Below, in pieces: positions 60,301 through 64,000 of a DNA stretch of 64,000 nucleotides. The stretch lies in NCBI RefSeq assembly GCF_022201045.2, contig NC_068559.1, forward strand, positions 26,729,501 to 26,793,500, written 5' to 3'. Position 1 is the first letter of the stretch; each line of letters begins with the position of its first letter. The position numbers and the translations under genes are program-made. Source of the stretch: Citrus sinensis (lineage: Eukaryota > Streptophyta > Magnoliopsida > Sapindales > Rutaceae). Below the pieces are notes generated by a model, which worked only from the letters and a program-made list of their open reading frames with translations, was not told where the DNA came from and made no database searches.

Positions 60301-63300
60301 AATTACATATATCTTTACAAAATATTATGTAACAAAGAAATAACAAACTTTTCTTCAGCCACGAAAACTAATTATTGATGCATTCTATTTACCTATCATT
60401 GTAAGAGAAAACTATACATAAGTTTTCTATCATTCCCATAGTTTTAAACATTTTCCACTTTCCACCCAGGACTAAAGTTCATCTCCAACTCATTAGAGTA
60501 GTTTCATTGGTAAATAGAAAAACATCATACCTTCCTAAGCCTTGGATTTTTTGATGGTAGGACCTCAAATGATTCCTTCCTAATAAAAAAAGCGCCCAAA
60601 AAGAAAAAAAGAAAAAAAATTAGAAATATCATCCAAGCCATTCATGTCAGCTGACAAGAAGGTGGATAATTAATATATATCTTGATACTCCAGGAGACAT
60701 GCAAAACATTAAACAAGAAACAATTAAGTAAAAGAAATGTGTCATATCAACTGAAAAATATGCTAACTTCTTGGGCAAACAACTGGACGAGTTCTCTCCA
60801 CTCTGATGGGATGGACAAGTTAAAGACGCTCTGTCCTTTTGAGAACCATTTGAATTAAAAGATTTATCTCCTTTATGGAAAGGCCATTTTCTTGATGATG
60901 ATCGAACTTTTTGTCTTCCCCTTTGTGATAAGTCCCCATCAGACCTCATTTTCCGGCGGTCACAATGAGCCAAGATCGATAATTCTTTATCAAATGCATT
61001 TGCTTCTCTACAATCTCTCTGTCAAATGAATTAAAAATAGGTAAAAGGGATTACATTGGCTACAAAAGAGGCTGCAAAAAGGTCATGCAAAAAGCAGAGT
61101 ACCATACATTTTCTTCCATCTTCTCCCTAAAAACAGAGGTAAACGAGGATTTTGATTGAATTTGAGGTGATGGAGTCCTTTGTGTAAAGCAATCTGAAGC
61201 ATCTAGAGAAGAAATTTAAAATCCTGAAGTAGTCGTCTCGTTAAAAGTAGCAGCAAAATCCAATGCCAAATGGTTATGGCTCAAACCGAGCAATCATTTA
61301 CCTTATACTGATCTTCATAATCACAAATGATGCAAATCATGCATTTCAACTATAACTAAATAAAGACTATTCATTACGGAATACCACAGTACCCCACTAT
61401 GCTTACATTTTGTTTTAGAGGAAAGATATTGTATGATTCAATTCTCTTGACAATGTAAGTTGATTCTGCACCTAACCACAGCAACTAAAGAGCGAAATTT
61501 AACTCAAGGTAGGAATAATATTTAATGCAAGCATAACAAAAGCCAACTTTCGGCCATCGAAGTACTATTTAAAAGAAAAACAGTAGACCAACCGCAAAGT
61601 TCTATTTAAAAATAAAATGAACAAATATCAGCTCTAACTACCAGTAGGTGCTAATGCAGCAAGCTGTACAATAAATAAAATGCATGCATATACACACTCA
61701 ACTAGCAGACATTTCACTTAGTCACATCATTCCAAATCTTTTCTGGTAATCTTTTACTATACTTCATTCTCTCTGTCTTGTGAAGCACAAATCTTAAGAA
61801 CTATTGTATTCTTAATAATCACGCCAAGACGCCATTCATTGAAGAAGGAAGTATTTTAAGAGATAAAAGGACAGAGAGAGTGAACATTTAAGAAAGAGAG
61901 AGAAAAAAAAAACTTTCGAGTTCTATTACTATCTTCTGCTTGTCTCATGGCTATAAACATTTAATATAAATAAAGCTCACTTGGGGATGCTGCTTGGGAG
62001 CTACAATAAGTTGTAAGAAAAATAGTGAAACTTGAAGTTGTGAAATTGTATATCTTCACAACTCCAAATTTTATCAAAATGACCATTTCCCATTTGTGAT
62101 TAAGTCACAACCATGACAATTGAACTCTGACCTCCCCTAGGCCTTGACTTGGCAGAAGCCCAAGTTCTAAACCCTTCACATAAGGGAATGTACTGTCACT
62201 AAATACTTATAAATAAAATGGTCACAAACTTGTAGGTCAGGTAACCTGGATAGCATGGCATACCTGAACTAGGAGATTGTGTCAACTTATCGCATCCATC
62301 AATATCCTGCCCAATCAGAAGTGCAATGAATCATGCTTAGCATTTATTGTTTTCATGAATAACATATCAAATATGATTTCACCTGCTAGACCTTTTTCTA
62401 ACATTTAGCAAAGTGCTCCAAGATATCAAGTACCTGACTGAACCCGGATGCTGGGAATAATTTAATTTACATACAATTTGTTTTGAGGGGCAAAAATCCA
62501 TGAAACAAGTATACAAGAGTGTGTGTGTGTGTATACACGCATATATATGTATGCATGTATAATATGAACTGTAAATGCTAAAGGTTACGAGACAATCAAC
62601 ATCTCACAATCCCAAAATGAAGTGTATTCTCAGAGAATAGCCTGAATGAGAACTAACAGTAAGTCTAATTGGAAAAATGCAATCTTCCCTCATACCCAAA
62701 GCACAAGCTAAATCCTAGTCATCAATTACAATTACAACTCTTTATCAAATAATAGATACACATTACATTGATTACATCATTGGTGTTATCAGAAATGGCT
62801 AGTGAAATAAAAGTACAAACCTAAAATGCACTGCTTAAAGCTCCCAAAGAGCAAGCCCTATGCTCCCTCACACCTCGTAGGCACCAAGTAAACTAATAGA
62901 CCAAACTTTATGCTGTTTAATTATAAACTAATTAAACAGTAAATTAAAAGCTATCAATATTTTGACCACAAAACATTTAAGAACAAACAACGAAAGTTTA
63001 CATACTGTATAACACATTATAAGAGAACTTCAAAAGAGAGAGAGAGCGAGAGAGAGAGGAGAAAATTTTCTATCCGTTTCTTCAGTTTTTGTACTTCCTC
63101 ACTCCCTTAACAGAAAACCAAATCGAATAAATAAACAAATAAGCTTTGAAGTCTTACCAAACAAACCGGCACAGCTCCAGCAAGCCTCCTTCGCTCGCAC
63201 TCTTTCTCCAGGCGCGTAACAGTAGCAAGAATCTTCTTGCCTTTGTCGGGCAAACAATGACGCACCTTTGAGTAAGTGTCTTTCATCCTCGCAATCCTAA

Positions 63301-63508
63301 CACCGAGCTCCTGATCAGGGATTTGCCTATCAAGTTCCTCTCCACTCCCAGGGTCATCGCTCATTGGCACCGATTTTTGTGCGGGTGTCGGTGGGCCCGA
63401 CTTTTTCACGATTAGCTCCGCGGGTACGTCGTCGTTTCGCCCCGGAAGTACCTCTTCCCAATCAATGTTAAGTTTCCTCTTGTTGCGATTCTCTGCTTGT
63501 TCTTCCAT
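54349..63508 (-). CDS. ULP1D: SUMO-specific cysteine protease, OTS/ULP1D type
   Basis: Fourteen exons on the minus strand, in coding order: 63508-63158, 62306-62264, 61202-61108, 61018-60768, 60579-60531, 59298-59183, 59102-59070, 58970-58875, 57902-57800, 57286-57189, 55946-55824, 54986-54872, 54686-54579 and 54492-54349 (574 aa). The C48 family cleaves SUMO from targets; Arabidopsis OTS1/OTS2 act in the nucleus in salt and light responses. The N-terminus (MEEQAENRNKRKLNIDWEEV, GLPDKGKK-like LPDKGKKI) and a middle basic region (CDRRKMRSDGD) match OTS proteins. The catalytic domain, about residues 300-555, has H414 (EDVHWSLV), D437 (LHLDSL), Q495 and C501 (VPQQKNDYDCG). The FGKRWFRPEEASGLRIKIRN tail is the plant OTS signature. 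OTS1 and OTS2 cannot be told apart here. Confidence 0.94.
56949..56960. repeat. Poly-C tract inside a protease-gene intron
   Basis: About 12 consecutive C bases are followed by CTCCCCTCTCTCTTTG. It lies in the intron between exons 10 and 11 of the minus-strand gene. It may be a sequencing-length artefact. Confidence 0.8.
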
Positions 63509-64000
63509 ACAACTAATTCTTTTGAGACCGAGAGACTTCGGCTTCCACCGGTCCCTCCTCCACTGTGCTCCTTTCCTTTTTTTTTATTTATTTATAATTA
63601 TTTTTCCCCTCTCTCACTCGCGCCTCAGCTTGGGGAAAAAATGTACGGGTCAGAGAGCTTGAATAGTTTCCCCTTTTTTTCAATTCATAAAGGTACTCAC
63701 CGTAATGCCGTAGGATCAAATTTTGATGGTTGAGATTGAATTTGGAGAGTGCGAATCTTTTAAATAAAGCTTTCCAATTGTATTCATGATATAAACTTTT
63801 ATCCCTTGACTTCATCAAATCATACGGTTGGGAGAGTTGGTGAGATGGTATTATTAAATGCTATTTTTCTTTAACCAAAATTTGATCATTAAATGGTGAT
63901 CTGGTTTTAAATAAGATTCAAATATTTTAAAAGTCTTGCTAAATTGTATTTATTGAAATTTACAGTCTAATTAAAATAGTATAAAAAAAAAAAATTCACA
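63509..64000. other. Upstream region of the SUMO protease gene
   Basis: This is the 5' flank and leader of the minus-strand protease gene. The T/C-rich segment at 63560-63610 reads as an A/G-rich leader on the coding strand. No gene is supported to the window end. Confidence 0.5.

Overview
This is a gene-sparse, AT-rich plant nuclear window. Spliceosomal introns in every complete gene, plant-specific families (BURP-domain PG1-beta proteins, DUF936, NFD6, OTS-type SUMO protease), SINEs, MITEs and a copia-type LTR element all point to a eudicot. Low gene density and relic transposons suit a woody eudicot such as a Sapindales or Citrus relative, but that assignment is inference. All exon models below were assembled by hand from splice signals, reading-frame continuity and family motifs.

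Layout. (1) Positions 1-17743 hold a head-to-tail array of three PG1-beta-like BURP genes. The first is cut by the window edge. The other two each have a short signal-peptide exon and one large exon. Their spacers carry a MULE-type MITE, two SINEs with target-site duplications, and internally duplicated segments. (2) 22200-24205 is an NFD6-like small organellar protein gene. (3) 27467-29571 is a DUF936 gene. (4) 31047-34080 is a decayed LTR element that ends just upstream of (5) a PRP17/CDC40 splicing-factor gene at 34814-37161. (6) 38549-41538 is a nine-exon RlmN-like radical SAM methyltransferase gene. (7) 44053-49530 is a 19-exon SAMHD1/VEN4-type dNTPase gene. (8) 49531-54348 is a MITE-rich spacer with a 99-bp AT microsatellite. 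(9) 54349-63508, minus strand, is a 14-exon OTS/ULP1D-type SUMO protease gene.

The single-copy genes are housekeeping functions (splicing, RNA modification, nucleotide-pool control, SUMO removal, organelle function) with no operon-like link. The PG1-beta array is the only locally expanded family; it is a cell-wall family tied to pectin metabolism. I found no clearly novel multi-gene system. The most unusual points are three GC-AG introns in two neighbouring genes, each required by the reading frame; very small coding exons (7, 16, 20 and 23 nt); a PRP17 5' splice site that itself supplies the in-frame stop codon; and several transposons with intact target-site duplications.
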